Shown here one piece after another: positions 35,822-46,447 of a stretch of DNA of 64,000 bases. Each line of letters opens with the position of its first letter. Position 1 is the stretch's first letter. Under the pieces are notes generated by a model. That model was not told where the DNA came from. It saw only the letters and a list, made by a program, of their open reading frames with translations, and did no database searches. Source of the stretch: Terriglobales bacterium (GTDB lineage Bacteria > Acidobacteriota > Terriglobia > Terriglobales > Acidobacteriaceae); NCBI GenBank assembly GCA_035561515.1, contig DATMXP010000018.1:40681-104680 (forward strand), in the 5' to 3' direction. The position numbers were made by a program, and so were the translations under genes.

Positions 35822-37690
35822 CTACTTCGCGGTTGTTGCTTTGCCGGTCGTTCCCAGCACTTCGAGAACGTCCACGGCGGCGCTGTATTTTCCGAAAGGA
35901 GCGCTTATCTGCGCTCCCTGCACCACGTCGCGTAAGGCTTCCAGCATTTCGCGAGCAATGGCCACGCCCTCGGCACGCGCTTCTTCCGCACTCGACGCCC
36001 GTCCCATGCGGGTGATGATTTCGTCGGGCACGCTTACGCGAAGCTCGTTCTTCATGAACTCTGCGTTGCGAACGCTGGTCAGCGGCCAGATGCCGGCAAT
36101 CACCGGGATGCGGACATGCTCGATTCGTTTGAGAAACTTCTCGAGCAATTCGATATCGAACACAGGCTGCGTTACGACGTATTCCGCTCCGGCTTCCACC
36201 TTGTACTCGAAGCGACGAAGTTCTTCGTCGATGTTCGGAGCGCCCGGGTTGGCACCGACGCCGATTACGAAGCAAGTGTTCGTGCCGATCGGGTTGCCGC
36301 CCACATCCAGCCCGTGGTTAAGGTTCCGGACGATATTCACCAGTCCGATCGAATCCACATCGAAGACAGCAGTCGCATCGGGATAGTTGCCGAGCTTCGG
36401 CGGGTCACCCGTAATGCATATCAGGTTATGGATCCCAATCGCCGATGCACCCAGCAGGTCAGACTGTATGCTCAACACGTTACGGTCGCGACATGTGTAA
36501 TGCAGCACGCACTCAATGCCAACCTGCTGCTGGGTCAGGATCGATAGCACATGGTTCGACATGCGTGCCGATGCGCGGGGGCTGTCCGGGATGTTGATCG
36601 CGTCCACGCCCACTGACTTCAGGTAGCGCGAGCCCTCAATTTCTTTCGTGATGTCCGTTCCCTTCGGGGGAACGATTTCCACCATGGTCGCGAACTGGCC
36701 GGCGGCAAGCTTCGCGCCAAGCCCTGAACGCTGCGCCAAAGGCTTGGGCTCGATCACCTTCGTGGTGGCTGTGGGCTTTGCCACCTGGAAAGACGACGTA
36801 CGGGCTTCCCCGACTCGGAGGGCCGACTTCATCGAGCGAATGTGATCGGGCGTCGTGCCGCAGCACCCACCGATCAGCTTTACTCCGGCTGCCGAAAACT
36901 TCTTTGCGTAGCTCGCCATGTACTCCGGAGAGCACAAGTAAATGTTTCGGCCTTCGACGGAGCGTGGCATCCCGGCGTTGGGCTGTGCCGCCAGCGGGAT
37001 CGCGTCGCCCACTACCGCGCGGACCTTCTCCATCGTGTCGAGCATGGGCGCAGGGCCGACGCTACAGTTGCAGCCGATGACGTCGACGCCCCATCCCAGC
37101 ATTTTTTCTGCGAAGATCTCAGGGGTCGAGCCGTCCAAACAGTTTCCGTCTTCGTCGATCGTTACTTGCGCAACAATGGGGATCGTCGGACTTACGTCTC
37201 TAGCGGCGCGAATGGCCTGGCGCAGTTCTTCCAGGTACCCGAAGGTTTCCAGGATGATAAGGCCCACTCCACCTTCGACCAACGCGTCGATCTGTTCTTT
37301 GAACGCCGTGTAGGCTTCCTCAAGCGAAACCTTACCGAGCGGCTCGATGCGAGTGCCGAGCGGTCCCACAGACCCTGCGACATAGCCGTCGAAGCTTTTG
37401 GCCGCCTCGCGCGCCAGTTTCACCCCGGAGATGTTGATTTCGCGTACGCGGTCAGCGGCGCTGAACCTTGCCAACCGAAACGAATTGGCTCCGAAGGTGT
37501 TTGTCTCTATGACCTCGGCGCCGGCCTGCAAGTATTCCTGGTGGACCTGGCGAATAAGGTCGGGCTGCGAGACGTTCAGTTCGTCGTAGCAGCGATTGAT
37601 GAAAACACCCTTGGAGTACAGCAGGGTTCCCATGGCTCCGTCGCAAAGGATGGGGCCTTGTTGCAGTCGAGTTCGAAAATCAGTTGGCAT
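35822..37690 (-). CDS. Bifunctional homocysteine S-methyltransferase / methylenetetrahydrofolate reductase
   Basis: 622 residues, fusion resembling Bacillus YitJ. N-terminal half (1-300): homocysteine methyltransferase TIM barrel with zinc cysteines C209 (GCNCSVGP) and C276/C277 (GGCCGTTPDH), as in MetH/MmuM. C-terminal half (about 325-610): MetF barrel (ATMVEIVPPKGTD, IPDSPRASARMSNHVLS, HYTCRDRN, ITGDPPKLGNYPDATAVFDVDSIGLV). It would make 5-methyl-THF and use it, or another donor, to methylate homocysteine. It has no cobalamin-binding domain. No SAM riboswitch is visible upstream. Confidence 0.94.
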   Translation of the reverse strand: MPTDFRTRLQQGPILCDGAMGTLLYSKGVFINRCYDELNVSQPDLIRQVHQEYLQAGAEVIETNTFGANSFRLARFSAADRVREINISGVKLAREAAKSFDGYVAGSVGPLGTRIEPLGKVSLEEAYTAFKEQIDALVEGGVGLIILETFGYLEELRQAIRAARDVSPTIPIVAQVTIDEDGNCLDGSTPEIFAEKMLGWGVDVIGCNCSVGPAPMLDTMEKVRAVVGDAIPLAAQPNAGMPRSVEGRNIYLCSPEYMASYAKKFSAAGVKLIGGCCGTTPDHIRSMKSALRVGEARTSSFQVAKPTATTKVIEPKPLAQRSGLGAKLAAGQFATMVEIVPPKGTDITKEIEGSRYLKSVGVDAINIPDSPRASARMSNHVLSILTQQQVGIECVLHYTCRDRNVLSIQSDLLGASAIGIHNLICITGDPPKLGNYPDATAVFDVDSIGLVNIVRNLNHGLDVGGNPIGTNTCFVIGVGANPGAPNIDEELRRFEYKVEAGAEYVVTQPVFDIELLEKFLKRIEHVRIPVIAGIWPLTSVRNAEFMKNELRVSVPDEIITRMGRASSAEEARAEGVAIAREMLEALRDVVQGAQISAPFGKYSAAVDVLEVLGTTGKATTAK

Positions 37691-37828
37691 GAGAGAAGAA
37701 TCCCACTCTTTTAGAACAGTAAACGATATGTTTGGGAAGGGCTAGTGCCCGCGGGTACCATCGGTTACGCGGGACGGGTACTTCGCTTTGTTATAATCGC
37801 AACTTTCAGCAATACTTTCGATAACTTC

Positions 37829-39025
37829 ATGCATTTGTTTCCAGTGAGATACCTTCGTCTTGCCTCGTTACTTCTAGCAGCCATGGCACTGTTATCCATG
37901 TCGGGCTGCGGAGGCTCGTCTAACAGCGATTCCAACACGCGTAAGGTCAGCAATTTCAGCAAGCGTTTGTTCGTGATGAACTCGTTCTACGGCACCATCC
38001 TCATCATGAACGCCGAAAATGACTTTTTCTGGCCGCAGCCGATTTCAACCATCACCAATGGAACCGGCATGGTGGTATCTCCGGACAAGTCGCTGACCTT
38101 GGTCTACTCGAATACCGGCGGAACGCTTCACATCATCAGCAACTCCGCGGAAGATTCGGCCGGGACGATTAGTACGTCCGCCCCCACCGAAAGCGTCGCA
38201 GTTCTATCCGACAACAAGACGGCCGTGCTGGCTTCGCGCAATGCCACGGTGACGAACCAGCCGAACGGAGCCGTCTTGGTGTTGAACCTGACGGACAAGG
38301 CCGTGACTTCCACCATCTCCTTGCCGCAGGCGAAGACCGTTGCCTTGAACCGCGCCGGCACGAAGGTCCTGGCTTTCGCGGATGATTCGGATTCGGTGTA
38401 CGTCATCGATGTTACGAACAAGACTGCGACGCCGATATCTGATCCCAGCAAGCTTTCGCGTCCGGTGAATGCCATCTTCTCGACCGACGACTCGAAAGCT
38501 TACATCCTTAACTGTGGCGCCGAGTGCGGCGGAGCGACCGCCAGCGTGACTGTCATGAACATGTCCGACAATTCGTTGGGCGCCACCGTTCCGGTGAATG
38601 GTGCGACCGTCGGCCTGCTCGATGGCAGCAAGCTTTATGTCGCAGGCTCGCCGAGCAATGTTGGACAGTTGGACGTCGTGGACGTGGGCAGCATGACTCG
38701 TTCCCAGCAGGGGGTCAGCATCGCCAACGGATACCACACTGTGATGGCAATGGCGGACGGCAACAAGCTCTACATCGGTTCGCGTAACTGCACTTTGAAC
38801 GGCGAAGCTGGTTGTCTTTCCATCTTCAACGGAACCACGGCAACCATCCCGACGACCCGTGCACCTGGCACGGTCACTTCGGTGCTGCCAATCATTGGAC
38901 GAAATCTTGCCTACGTAACGATCGGAGGCGAACTGATTATTTTCGATACCACGACCGACGCGCCAAGGACCTCGAGCCAGATCGACATCGTCGGATTCGC
39001 TGCCTACATAAAGCAGATCGACTAG
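37829..39025 (+). CDS. Exported beta-propeller lipoprotein (YVTN-like)
   Basis: 398 residues from ATG 37829. Signal peptide with lipobox LSMSGC (lipidated cysteine near residue 27). The mature protein has about seven repeats of SNxxAxxxSPDKS..xVYVIDVTNKT-type blades, as in YVTN/surface-layer propellers. The Cys-containing loops (LNCGAECGG, SRNCTLNGEAGC) may hold disulphides. Two similar exported propellers occur at 50291 and 51829. Ligand unknown. A bidirectional terminator follows. Confidence 0.85.
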   Translation: MHLFPVRYLRLASLLLAAMALLSMSGCGGSSNSDSNTRKVSNFSKRLFVMNSFYGTILIMNAENDFFWPQPISTITNGTGMVVSPDKSLTLVYSNTGGTLHIISNSAEDSAGTISTSAPTESVAVLSDNKTAVLASRNATVTNQPNGAVLVLNLTDKAVTSTISLPQAKTVALNRAGTKVLAFADDSDSVYVIDVTNKTATPISDPSKLSRPVNAIFSTDDSKAYILNCGAECGGATASVTVMNMSDNSLGATVPVNGATVGLLDGSKLYVAGSPSNVGQLDVVDVGSMTRSQQGVSIANGYHTVMAMADGNKLYIGSRNCTLNGEAGCLSIFNGTTATIPTTRAPGTVTSVLPIIGRNLAYVTIGGELIIFDTTTDAPRTSSQIDIVGFAAYIKQID

Positions 39026-39039
39026 AACGCAGGAATCTG

Positions 39040-39074
39040 AAAAGGGCACGCCGTACAGCGTGCCCTTTTCATTT
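39040..39074. terminator. Bidirectional terminator
   Basis: Perfect 12-bp stem AAAAGGGCACGC/GCGTGCCCTTTT with a 6-nt loop; T-tracts in both directions. The stop codon of the convergent penicillin acylase gene lies at its edge. Confidence 0.92.
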
Positions 39075-41579
39075 TGCGGGAGCGAGTTCGAGGATGTGTG
39101 TCTTGTTGCTTTCCACGGCTCCGGTCGAGAAGGGAAGACGGAACGTCGTGCCCTTGTACCATGCCGTCCAGTGGTCCATAAAATAAGGACTAAAGATATT
39201 TCCCGACTGCCCGGTCGTAATGTTCAGGTTCGTGTCGTCTAGTTGAGCGAAATCCACGGTGAGTCGCTGTGACGGTCCGAAGTCTTTCCCCACCTGCTTC
39301 ACGGTGTTGCCATTTCCCGATTGTGGTGCATGTCCGGGCCCGGCCCATCTCTGGAACACCGGGATGCGCCCGAACAGCGGGTGCTTCAGCTTCAGAGCCA
39401 CGAACTCGCCCCACTTCCATTTTGAAATGTCCCTCGGCGCGTTCTTGCCGTTGACAGCCGTTTCCAATGCCGCAGCCAGAAGATCGTCGAAAGACTCGTA
39501 CTTCGAGGGCAGCCACGCGCGGTTCTCACGACTGATGGTGTTTTCCAGCCATACGTTCTGCATTTCCCAGCGATACATACGCCAGCCCACGAGTGCGGAA
39601 CCGGGAGGCGTCTTTTCCGGAGAGCCTCCCAGCTTCGGCTCGAGCATCATGCGAATCAGTTCGCGCTGCGAGGTGGCGATAATGGCGGGCGCAGGAGCGT
39701 CTTGAGTCACCTGCCCATTCCATGCACGCAGGATGTCCGCGGCTTTCCGTGCTTTCTCCGACGCCTTTTTGTCGTGATCGGCCGCATACGCCAGCCGTTG
39801 TGCCAGGTAAAGATCGAAGGCCGAAGCAATGTCAGTCTGAAGCTTCAGCATGTCTTCCGATGTGAATTTCTTGTCCGCCTGCAAAACGCGGTAAATGCGT
39901 TGCGTGCGCTCTCCCGAAACCCACTCCATCCCAAGCTGATGCGGGTAGTCATCGGGCGTGATGCGTCCGTTTGCTGTCGCGATGATGCCCGACGGAGGAT
40001 CAAACACACTCGGCATCTGCTCGAACGGGATGTAGCCTGTCCATTCATGCGCGTCGTCCGCGCCGTTCACCGGGATCCCCTCCGAAGGAACGGCTCGCGT
40101 CGGCACTTTGCCCGTTGTGATGTAGCCGATATGTCCGTCGACATCGGCATAAACCGCGTTCTGGGAGGGAACGCCAAAGCTTGAAATGGCCTTCTTGAAC
40201 TCGTCCCAGTTCTGTGCGCGGTTCAATTCAAAGAAGGGAAGACTTAATGTCCCCGGCTCGAACAGCGTCCAGCGAAGCGCAAGCTTTCTCCTTTCGCCGG
40301 GAAAAATCTCCGAAACCACCGGCCCGTGTCGGGTAATTGGAACCTCGACGGTGACGCTATTTCCGCCCCGGACTTGAATCACTTCGGTTCGCTTCTGAGG
40401 CGTCTGCCAGCCGGACGGCGTCTGATACTGGCCATTGTTGTTGAAGGTCTCAATGTAGAGGTCGTAAGTCAGCGGACCAACATTCGTGAATCCCCATCCA
40501 ATCCGCTGATTGTGTCCAACCACGATGAAGGGCACGCCGGCAAAAGTGACGCCGGCAACGTCGTACCCCGGCGCCGTCAGGTGCGATTCATACCACACGC
40601 TCGGTACCTGATGGCCGAGGTGCATGTCATTCGACAGCAGCGGTTTTCCCGTTACGGTGTGCTGGCCGGAAACCGCCCAGTTGTTCGATCCCGGCACCAG
40701 CAGCGGATTGTCCATTTGTTCGACCCTGGCGCTGAGCCACTCGGGCAGCAGCCATTCCAGCGAGGCGCGCTGTTTCCGACGTTGCTTGCGCGAGCCTTCC
40801 TGCTGCACCTCCGGCATTTCCGGATTTTCCTCGAAACTCGGCAAAGCTACTGTGGGCGGCCGGTCTCGCCACGATCGACTCGGATAGAGGTCTGCCGCTA
40901 GTTGCGGACCCACGTGCGAAAGCACTTTCTCGCGCAACCACATGTGTTGCACGAGGTAGAACTGCAACTGTTGCGCCATCTCCGCGCCGATCAGGAAGGT
41001 ATCCGTCGGCGTCCACGGCCGAGGCTCGTATCGGAGGAGGCGGAACTCCGAGGGCAGGGAATTCCGGTTCGCATCGATATAGGCGTTTACGCCTCGCGCA
41101 TACGCTTCGAGATAGCTCTTCTCCTCGCCGCTCAACGCATTCGCTGCCTGTTCGGCCACCGCTCGCATGCCGAGGATGCGCTGCGCTTTGTCCAAGCGGA
41201 GCACGCCTTCGCCAAACAACCGTGGCGACAGAATCTCGCTGAGTTCTCCTGCGGCCGCCCTTCGCGACATGTCCATCTGCCACAGCCTGTCCTGTGCCGT
41301 TACGTATCCCTGGGCAAAGAACAAGTCCGGCAGACCAGCAGCCGAAATGTGCGGCACGCCGTGGCTGTCGCGGACCACCTTCACCGGTGCGCTTAATCCC
41401 GGTACGTTCATCGTGCCGTCCAGTTGAGGCAGAGACGCCCTCGTCGCTTGATACAACCAGAGTCCGAAGAAACAGGAAACGGCAACCATGAGACCCACAA
41501 GCGCGAGCACAACGCGCAGAATCCGGAAGGACAGCGAACGACGTTCTTTCATGTTTGGAGACAAGACCGGAGAAGACAT
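39069..41579 (-). CDS. Penicillin acylase-family (S45) N-terminal-nucleophile hydrolase
   Basis: 836 residues from ATG 41579. A membrane anchor or uncleaved signal (about 19-43) is followed by the alpha-chain region and the autocleavage site G297-S298, with the nucleophile serine opening SNNWAVSG at 298-305. Beta-chain motifs follow (LLSNDMHLGHQVPSVWYE, GVTFAGVPFIVVGHNQRIGWGFTNVG). The family cleaves amide bonds of penicillins, acyl-homoserine lactones or other N-acyl compounds; the actual substrate is unknown. Autoproteolysis in the periplasm is expected. MKERRSL at 41552 is another possible start. Confidence 0.93.
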   Translation of the reverse strand: MSSPVLSPNMKERRSLSFRILRVVLALVGLMVAVSCFFGLWLYQATRASLPQLDGTMNVPGLSAPVKVVRDSHGVPHISAAGLPDLFFAQGYVTAQDRLWQMDMSRRAAAGELSEILSPRLFGEGVLRLDKAQRILGMRAVAEQAANALSGEEKSYLEAYARGVNAYIDANRNSLPSEFRLLRYEPRPWTPTDTFLIGAEMAQQLQFYLVQHMWLREKVLSHVGPQLAADLYPSRSWRDRPPTVALPSFEENPEMPEVQQEGSRKQRRKQRASLEWLLPEWLSARVEQMDNPLLVPGSNNWAVSGQHTVTGKPLLSNDMHLGHQVPSVWYESHLTAPGYDVAGVTFAGVPFIVVGHNQRIGWGFTNVGPLTYDLYIETFNNNGQYQTPSGWQTPQKRTEVIQVRGGNSVTVEVPITRHGPVVSEIFPGERRKLALRWTLFEPGTLSLPFFELNRAQNWDEFKKAISSFGVPSQNAVYADVDGHIGYITTGKVPTRAVPSEGIPVNGADDAHEWTGYIPFEQMPSVFDPPSGIIATANGRITPDDYPHQLGMEWVSGERTQRIYRVLQADKKFTSEDMLKLQTDIASAFDLYLAQRLAYAADHDKKASEKARKAADILRAWNGQVTQDAPAPAIIATSQRELIRMMLEPKLGGSPEKTPPGSALVGWRMYRWEMQNVWLENTISRENRAWLPSKYESFDDLLAAALETAVNGKNAPRDISKWKWGEFVALKLKHPLFGRIPVFQRWAGPGHAPQSGNGNTVKQVGKDFGPSQRLTVDFAQLDDTNLNITTGQSGNIFSPYFMDHWTAWYKGTTFRLPFSTGAVESNKTHILELAPAK

Positions 41580-41718
41580 GTAGCCGCATTTTAGGCGGGC
41601 AGCCTGTGGATGAACAATCAAGTGAATTGCGGATTTACGTGTCCCTCTGCGTGCCAAAAAACCTTGAGGCTATCCAGTTACGGGGTGATATTCTGATTGA
41701 GGGACCACGTCGCCGGAT

Positions 41719-42219
41719 ATGCTGCCAAAGCGAATCGATGACCAGCCATCTATCTCGCGCGAGATGCTCCGCGAAGCGACGGACATTTTCCATCAGCATC
41801 TGAAGCGGGTCGGGTTGAAACACACTGGCCAGCGCGACGTCATACTTAAGACCTTCCTCGAACAGCGCGACCATCTCTCCACCGACGAACTTTATCGCCA
41901 GGTCAGAAAAAAAGACCCGAAGATTGGCTTTACGACCGTCTACCGCACCCTGAAGCTGTTTACCGAGTGCGGACTGGCCAGCGAGGTCGCCTTCCACGAC
42001 GGAATTTCCCGCTACGAGCACCAGTACAACCGTCGCGGCCATAACCACATGGTTTGTACGGAATGCGGCAGCTCAGTTGAGTTTTTTACCCCGGAACTCG
42101 AGAAGATCGAGCACGAAATCGGCAAGAAATATCACTACCTCACCACGCGCCACAGCTTCCAGATCTACGGCGTCTGCGACGAATGCCAGAAAAAGGCGAG
42201 CCGTCGCCGGATCGTCTAG
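41719..42219 (+). CDS. Fur-family transcriptional regulator
   Basis: 166 residues. N-terminal winged helix (GLKHTGQRDVILKTFLEQRDHLSTDELYRQVRKKDPKIGFTTVYRTLKLFTECGLA) and C-terminal metal domain with HGHNHMVC-type ligands H108/H110, C113-x2-C116 and C153-x2-C156. Fur-family proteins sense Fe, Zn, Mn or peroxide; both structural-zinc cysteine pairs are present. Divergent from penicillin acylase, single gene. No Fur box assignable with confidence. Confidence 0.93.
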   Translation: MLPKRIDDQPSISREMLREATDIFHQHLKRVGLKHTGQRDVILKTFLEQRDHLSTDELYRQVRKKDPKIGFTTVYRTLKLFTECGLASEVAFHDGISRYEHQYNRRGHNHMVCTECGSSVEFFTPELEKIEHEIGKKYHYLTTRHSFQIYGVCDECQKKASRRRIV

Positions 42220-42225
42220 CCGTCC

Positions 42226-42942
<717 letters not shown>

Positions 42943-43027
42943 CACGTACAGGATAGCTCAATGGCCCACGACGCCAGGGCGGGTCAGGATTTGGGATCGG
43001 ATCGGATCACCAAAGCAGGTTTGCTGG

Positions 43028-43558
43028 TTAAGGCATTCCTGCCAAGTTTTGACTCTGTCTGTTGGCCGCTATAGTCGTTGGTTGCACTATATCCAGCCGT
43101 ACGGGTTCGATACCTTTGCCTGGTATCCCAAGCATCCGAGCCGCACCATAGGACAAATCGATAATCCTGGAGCGCGGAACCGGACCGCGGTCATTGACCC
43201 TTACTACCACCGACCTGCCATTCTGCAGGTTGGTGACTTTCACCAGAGTCCCCAGCGGTAGCTGCCTGTGGGCAGCCGTGAACTGGAACATATCGTACGG
43301 TTCACCGCTGGCTGTGGTCTTTCCGTGGAAACTCTTGCCATACCAACTGGCTTTACCCACCTGAAATGGCTTCGAGCTCCGCTTGTGACGAAGAGCCACA
43401 CTCTTCGTCTTCGCCGAATTGTTGTTACCTGTTCCTTTCTCGGGTCGAGCTAGCGTGTACTTCACACTAGCTGTGCCGGGGGTATTTGGCGGCTGTGCCG
43501 CCAGCAGGCTGGTTGTCGTGAACAGTCCAACCAGTATGTTGGCTAGTACTTGTCGCAT
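43028..43558 (-). CDS. rlpA: RlpA-like (DPBB) septal-ring lytic transglycosylase
   Basis: 176 residues from ATG 43558 with signal peptide (RQVLANILVGLFTTTSLLAA). The double-psi beta-barrel RlpA domain spans about 72-160: GKASWYGKSFHGKTTASGEPYDM, TAAHRQLPLGTLVKVTNLQNGRSVVVRVNDRGP, SRIIDLSYGAARMLGI. RlpA cleaves naked glycan strands at the division site in some bacteria. There is no SPOR domain, so this is the short form. The lipobox cysteine of E. coli RlpA is absent. Confidence 0.9.
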   Translation of the reverse strand: MRQVLANILVGLFTTTSLLAAQPPNTPGTASVKYTLARPEKGTGNNNSAKTKSVALRHKRSSKPFQVGKASWYGKSFHGKTTASGEPYDMFQFTAAHRQLPLGTLVKVTNLQNGRSVVVRVNDRGPVPRSRIIDLSYGAARMLGIPGKGIEPVRLDIVQPTTIAANRQSQNLAGMP

Positions 43559-43941
43559 CAAACACCTCGCGTCATCTATAGACCCTCCCAAGGCGTCGTA
43601 TCGTGTAAGTCTAGGTAGCTCATGGACTTGCTGTCAATAGAGCATTTCTGGAGCACCAAAAACCGCTTGACTCGCCCTCTCTTTTATGGCTGGACGAGCC
43701 CAACAGGGTGCCGCCAGAAAGGAGTGCCTTTGAACACTCGGGGGAGGGCTGAAAACCCCTTTCTGGCGGTCATTTCTTCGATGGCTCGACTGCCCATTCA
43801 GTTGGCAAGCCCTCACCGGCCTTAGTACTTTTGAGCTAAAGCTTCTTCGAATCCGGGCTAAGCCCTTGCAGCGCAAGCCGCTACGGTTTACTTTGGTCAT
43901 CTTCGGACGAGTAAGAATTACCCGCTCAGGGAGTCGCAATC
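43559..43941. other. Intergenic region before the HerA-like gene
   Basis: 383 bp without a convincing gene. It holds the 59-nt three-way-junction element at 43711-43769. No tRNA or other RNA gene is seen; a TTCGAATCC string at 43848 is not part of a cloverleaf. Confidence 0.5.
43711..43769 (+). ncRNA. Candidate three-way-junction RNA or cruciform element
   Basis: Perfect 12-bp terminal stem CCGCCAGAAAGG (43711-43722) with CCTTTCTGGCGG (43758-43769). Inside it two smaller stems are possible: AGTG/CACT around an 8-nt loop and GGGG/CCCC (or GG/CC). The layout is that of a three-way junction. It lies 173 nt upstream of the HerA-like start. It could be a cis-regulatory RNA, a small RNA or a palindromic DNA element; I recognise no family. 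Confidence 0.4.
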
Positions 43942-45486
43942 ATGGCAATTCAGCCCCTCACCTTCGCTAAAGGACAAAACGAGATCAGCCTCCTGCCCGG
44001 CATGGCCAATCGGCACGGCCTGATCGCCGGAGCCACCGGAACCGGCAAGACCATTTCCCTGCAGGTCCTGTCCGAACACTTCAGCGACAGGGGAGTTCCC
44101 GTCTTCCTTGCCGATGTAAAGGGCGATCTCGCCGGCATAAGCCAGGCTGGCGGCCAGAATCCGAAAGTTCAGGAAAGAGTGCAGAAACTTGCCTTAACTG
44201 ACTGGTCCGCAAAGGCTTATCCCGTTGTCTTTTGGGACGTCTTCGGCGAGTTGGGGCACCCCGTCCGAGCCACGATTTCGGAGATGGGGCCGCTTCTTCT
44301 GAGCCGAATCCTGAACCTGAACGCCACCCAGGAAGGCGTTCTGAATATCGTCTTTAAGGTAGCCGACGACAACGGCCTCCTGCTCCTGGACCTGAAAGAT
44401 CTCCGCGCCATGCTCGAATTCGTCAGCGACCACGCGGCCGAAGTCAAAAGCCAGTACGGCAACGTCTCTGCCGCCTCGGTCGGCGCCATTCAGCGTGGTC
44501 TGCTGACCCTTGAACAGCAGGGGGCCGAGCAGTTCTTTGGGGAACCCGCCCTAGACCTGAATGACCTCATCCAGACGGCCAACGACGGGCGCGGCATCAT
44601 CAACATCCTGCAAGCCAACAAACTCGTTCAGTCTCCCAAGCTCTACGCCACCTTCCTCCTCTGGCTCTTGTCTGAGCTTTTCGAAAACCTGCCCGAGGTT
44701 GGCGACCCGGAGAAGCCCGTCCTGGTGTTCTTCTTCGACGAAGCTCATCTTCTTTTCGAAGACGCCCCCAAGGAGCTCCTCGACAAGATCGAGCAGGTCG
44801 TCCGCCTGATCCGTTCCAAAGGCGTCGGCGTTTACTTCGTTACCCAGAATCCGCTCGACGTTCCTGATGACGTCCTCGGCCAACTCGGAAACAAGGTCCA
44901 GCACGCCCTCCGCGCCTTTACCCCGAAGGACCAGAAGGCCGTACGGGCGGCCGCACAAACGTTCCGCGAGAATCCGGGCCTCGATGTCGAAGCGGCCATC
45001 CTGGAACTGGCGGTAGGCGAGGGTCTGATTTCCGTCCTCGATCCGAAGGGCACCCCAACCCCGGTGGAGCGAGCGTTCGTGTTTCCGCCGCAGAGTAAGA
45101 TTGGCCCCATTACACCCGAGGAGACGAAACGCATCATTCAGTCCTCGGTGCTGTTTGGCCACTACGAGAAAGCTGTTGACCGCGAGTCGGCATACGAGCG
45201 ACTGAAGCAGAAGGCATCGGCTGAACCGCCAACGGCCACGCCGACTCAGCCGCAATACACTCCGCCTCAGCAACAACCAACAAGCAGTGGCGGCGGCTTC
45301 TTCGGAACACTCGGTACCATCCTCGGCGGAACGACTGGCCCGCGCGGTGGACATCGGGAAGGGATCGGCGAAGCCATGGCTAAGAGTGCCGCCCGTTCCA
45401 TCGGCAGCGCGGCCGGACGCCAGATCCTTCGCGGAGTTCTGGGCTCGCTCCTGGGCGGTTCCACTTCCTCGCGCCGGCGGTACTAA
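43942..45486 (+). CDS. HerA-like (DUF853) ATPase
   Basis: 514 residues, SD AGGGAG before ATG 43942. Walker A GATGTGKT at 30-37, Walker [14 protein letters not shown] (about 255-267), an arginine-containing [48 protein letters not shown] segment typical of the HerA/FtsK-like group. The C-terminal 90 residues are Gln/Pro/Gly-rich. DUF853 proteins are predicted DNA-translocating or helicase-type hexamers with no firm role; the nuclease partner NurA seen in archaea is absent. thiD starts 1 nt after the stop. Confidence 0.92.
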   Translation: MAIQPLTFAKGQNEISLLPGMANRHGLIAGATGTGKTISLQVLSEHFSDRGVPVFLADVKGDLAGISQAGGQNPKVQERVQKLALTDWSAKAYPVVFWDVFGELGHPVRATISEMGPLLLSRILNLNATQEGVLNIVFKVADDNGLLLLDLKDLRAMLEFVSDHAAEVKSQYGNVSAASVGAIQRGLLTLEQQGAEQFFGEPALDLNDLIQTANDGRGIINILQANKLVQSPKLYATFLLWLLSELFENLPEVGDPEKPVLVFFFDEAHLLFEDAPKELLDKIEQVVRLIRSKGVGVYFVTQNPLDVPDDVLGQLGNKVQHALRAFTPKDQKAVRAAAQTFRENPGLDVEAAILELAVGEGLISVLDPKGTPTPVERAFVFPPQSKIGPITPEETKRIIQSSVLFGHYEKAVDRESAYERLKQKASAEPPTATPTQPQYTPPQQQPTSSGGGFFGTLGTILGGTTGPRGGHREGIGEAMAKSAARSIGSAAGRQILRGVLGSLLGGSTSSRRRY

Positions 45487-45487
45487 C

Positions 45488-46252
45488 ATGTCGCAAGCTC
45501 CGCCGGTTGTCCTATCTATCGCCGGGTACGATCCGTCTTCCGGCGCAGGCGTCACTGCCGATATCAAGACGATCGCCGCTCACGGCTGTTTTGGAATTAC
45601 CTGCATCACGGCCCTGACCGTCCAAACCACACAAGGTGTCAGCGCCGTCGAGCCAGTTCGCCCGGAGATCATCCGCCGCACTCTCGATGAGCTCGCTGAT
45701 GACTTTGATATAGCAGGTGTCCGCATCGGAATGCTCGGCTCTTCTGCCGCCGTCATTGCCGACTTTCTGCAATCCGCAAAGCTAAAGAACGTGGTCCTGG
45801 ATCCTATCGTGAAGTCCAGTTCCGGGGCGGAATTGGTGGACCATCTCGGTCTGACTGTCCTCCGCAACCAACTACTTCAACTAGCCGACGTGGTTACACC
45901 AAACGTCGATGAGGCTGAAGCTCTCACGGGAACCGCGGATCACTACGCGGCTGCGAACCGTCTGCTGGATATGGGCGCCCGAGCGGTTGTCGTTACGGGT
46001 GGGCACCTGGCGGAAGCCGTGGACGTTCTCGTCACCCGCGACGGGTCCGAAGAATTTCGCGCGCCGAAGATTCAATCCCGTTCGACGCATGGCACCGGAT
46101 GCGCCTTTGCGACATCGATTGCATGTGAATTGGCAAAAGGGAAGTCATTGCGGGAAGCGGTGATCGAGGCGAAACGTTTCGTCCGCCATGCCATCGAGTC
46201 AGCCTATTCGGTCGGAAGAGGTGTGGGACCCCTCAATCATCTCGCGCGTTAG
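45488..46252 (+). CDS. thiD: Hydroxymethylpyrimidine/phosphomethylpyrimidine kinase
   Basis: Ribokinase-family kinase of thiamine synthesis: HMP to HMP-P and HMP-PP. 254 residues from ATG 45488. Motifs: LSIAGYDPSSGAGVTADIKTIAAHGCFG, LDPIVKSSSGAEL (family consensus DPVMVATSGxxL), TPNVDEAEALTG, and anion-hole/catalytic region HGTGCAFATSIACELAKG. It is joined to the HerA-like gene with 1 nt between, an odd pairing. No other thi gene or TPP riboswitch is seen. Confidence 0.95.
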   Translation: MSQAPPVVLSIAGYDPSSGAGVTADIKTIAAHGCFGITCITALTVQTTQGVSAVEPVRPEIIRRTLDELADDFDIAGVRIGMLGSSAAVIADFLQSAKLKNVVLDPIVKSSSGAELVDHLGLTVLRNQLLQLADVVTPNVDEAEALTGTADHYAAANRLLDMGARAVVVTGGHLAEAVDVLVTRDGSEEFRAPKIQSRSTHGTGCAFATSIACELAKGKSLREAVIEAKRFVRHAIESAYSVGRGVGPLNHLAR

Positions 46253-46447
46253 TCGAGAGCTTCTCTTGTGGTGCCGCTCATTCTGGAGTTAGTTGTCAGC
46301 AATTCAGCAGGATTGCTCACCTCCAACTGCAACTTCTTGCAGATTCCAGCCGACTTCGCCTGTAACGTGCCTGTTATCAGCGAGACTATTGGTATGGAAA
46401 TTGCATGGTTAGACTGCAAATCCTTTCGTTAAGGCCCTGGGCACCAG

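Noticed and set aside
43622..43825. 67-codon frame before the HerA-like gene
   Set aside because: It runs through the 12-bp palindrome, has no ribosome site and no protein-like pattern.
43848..43856. TTCGAATCC resembling a tRNA T-loop
   Set aside because: No acceptor or anticodon stem can be formed around it.
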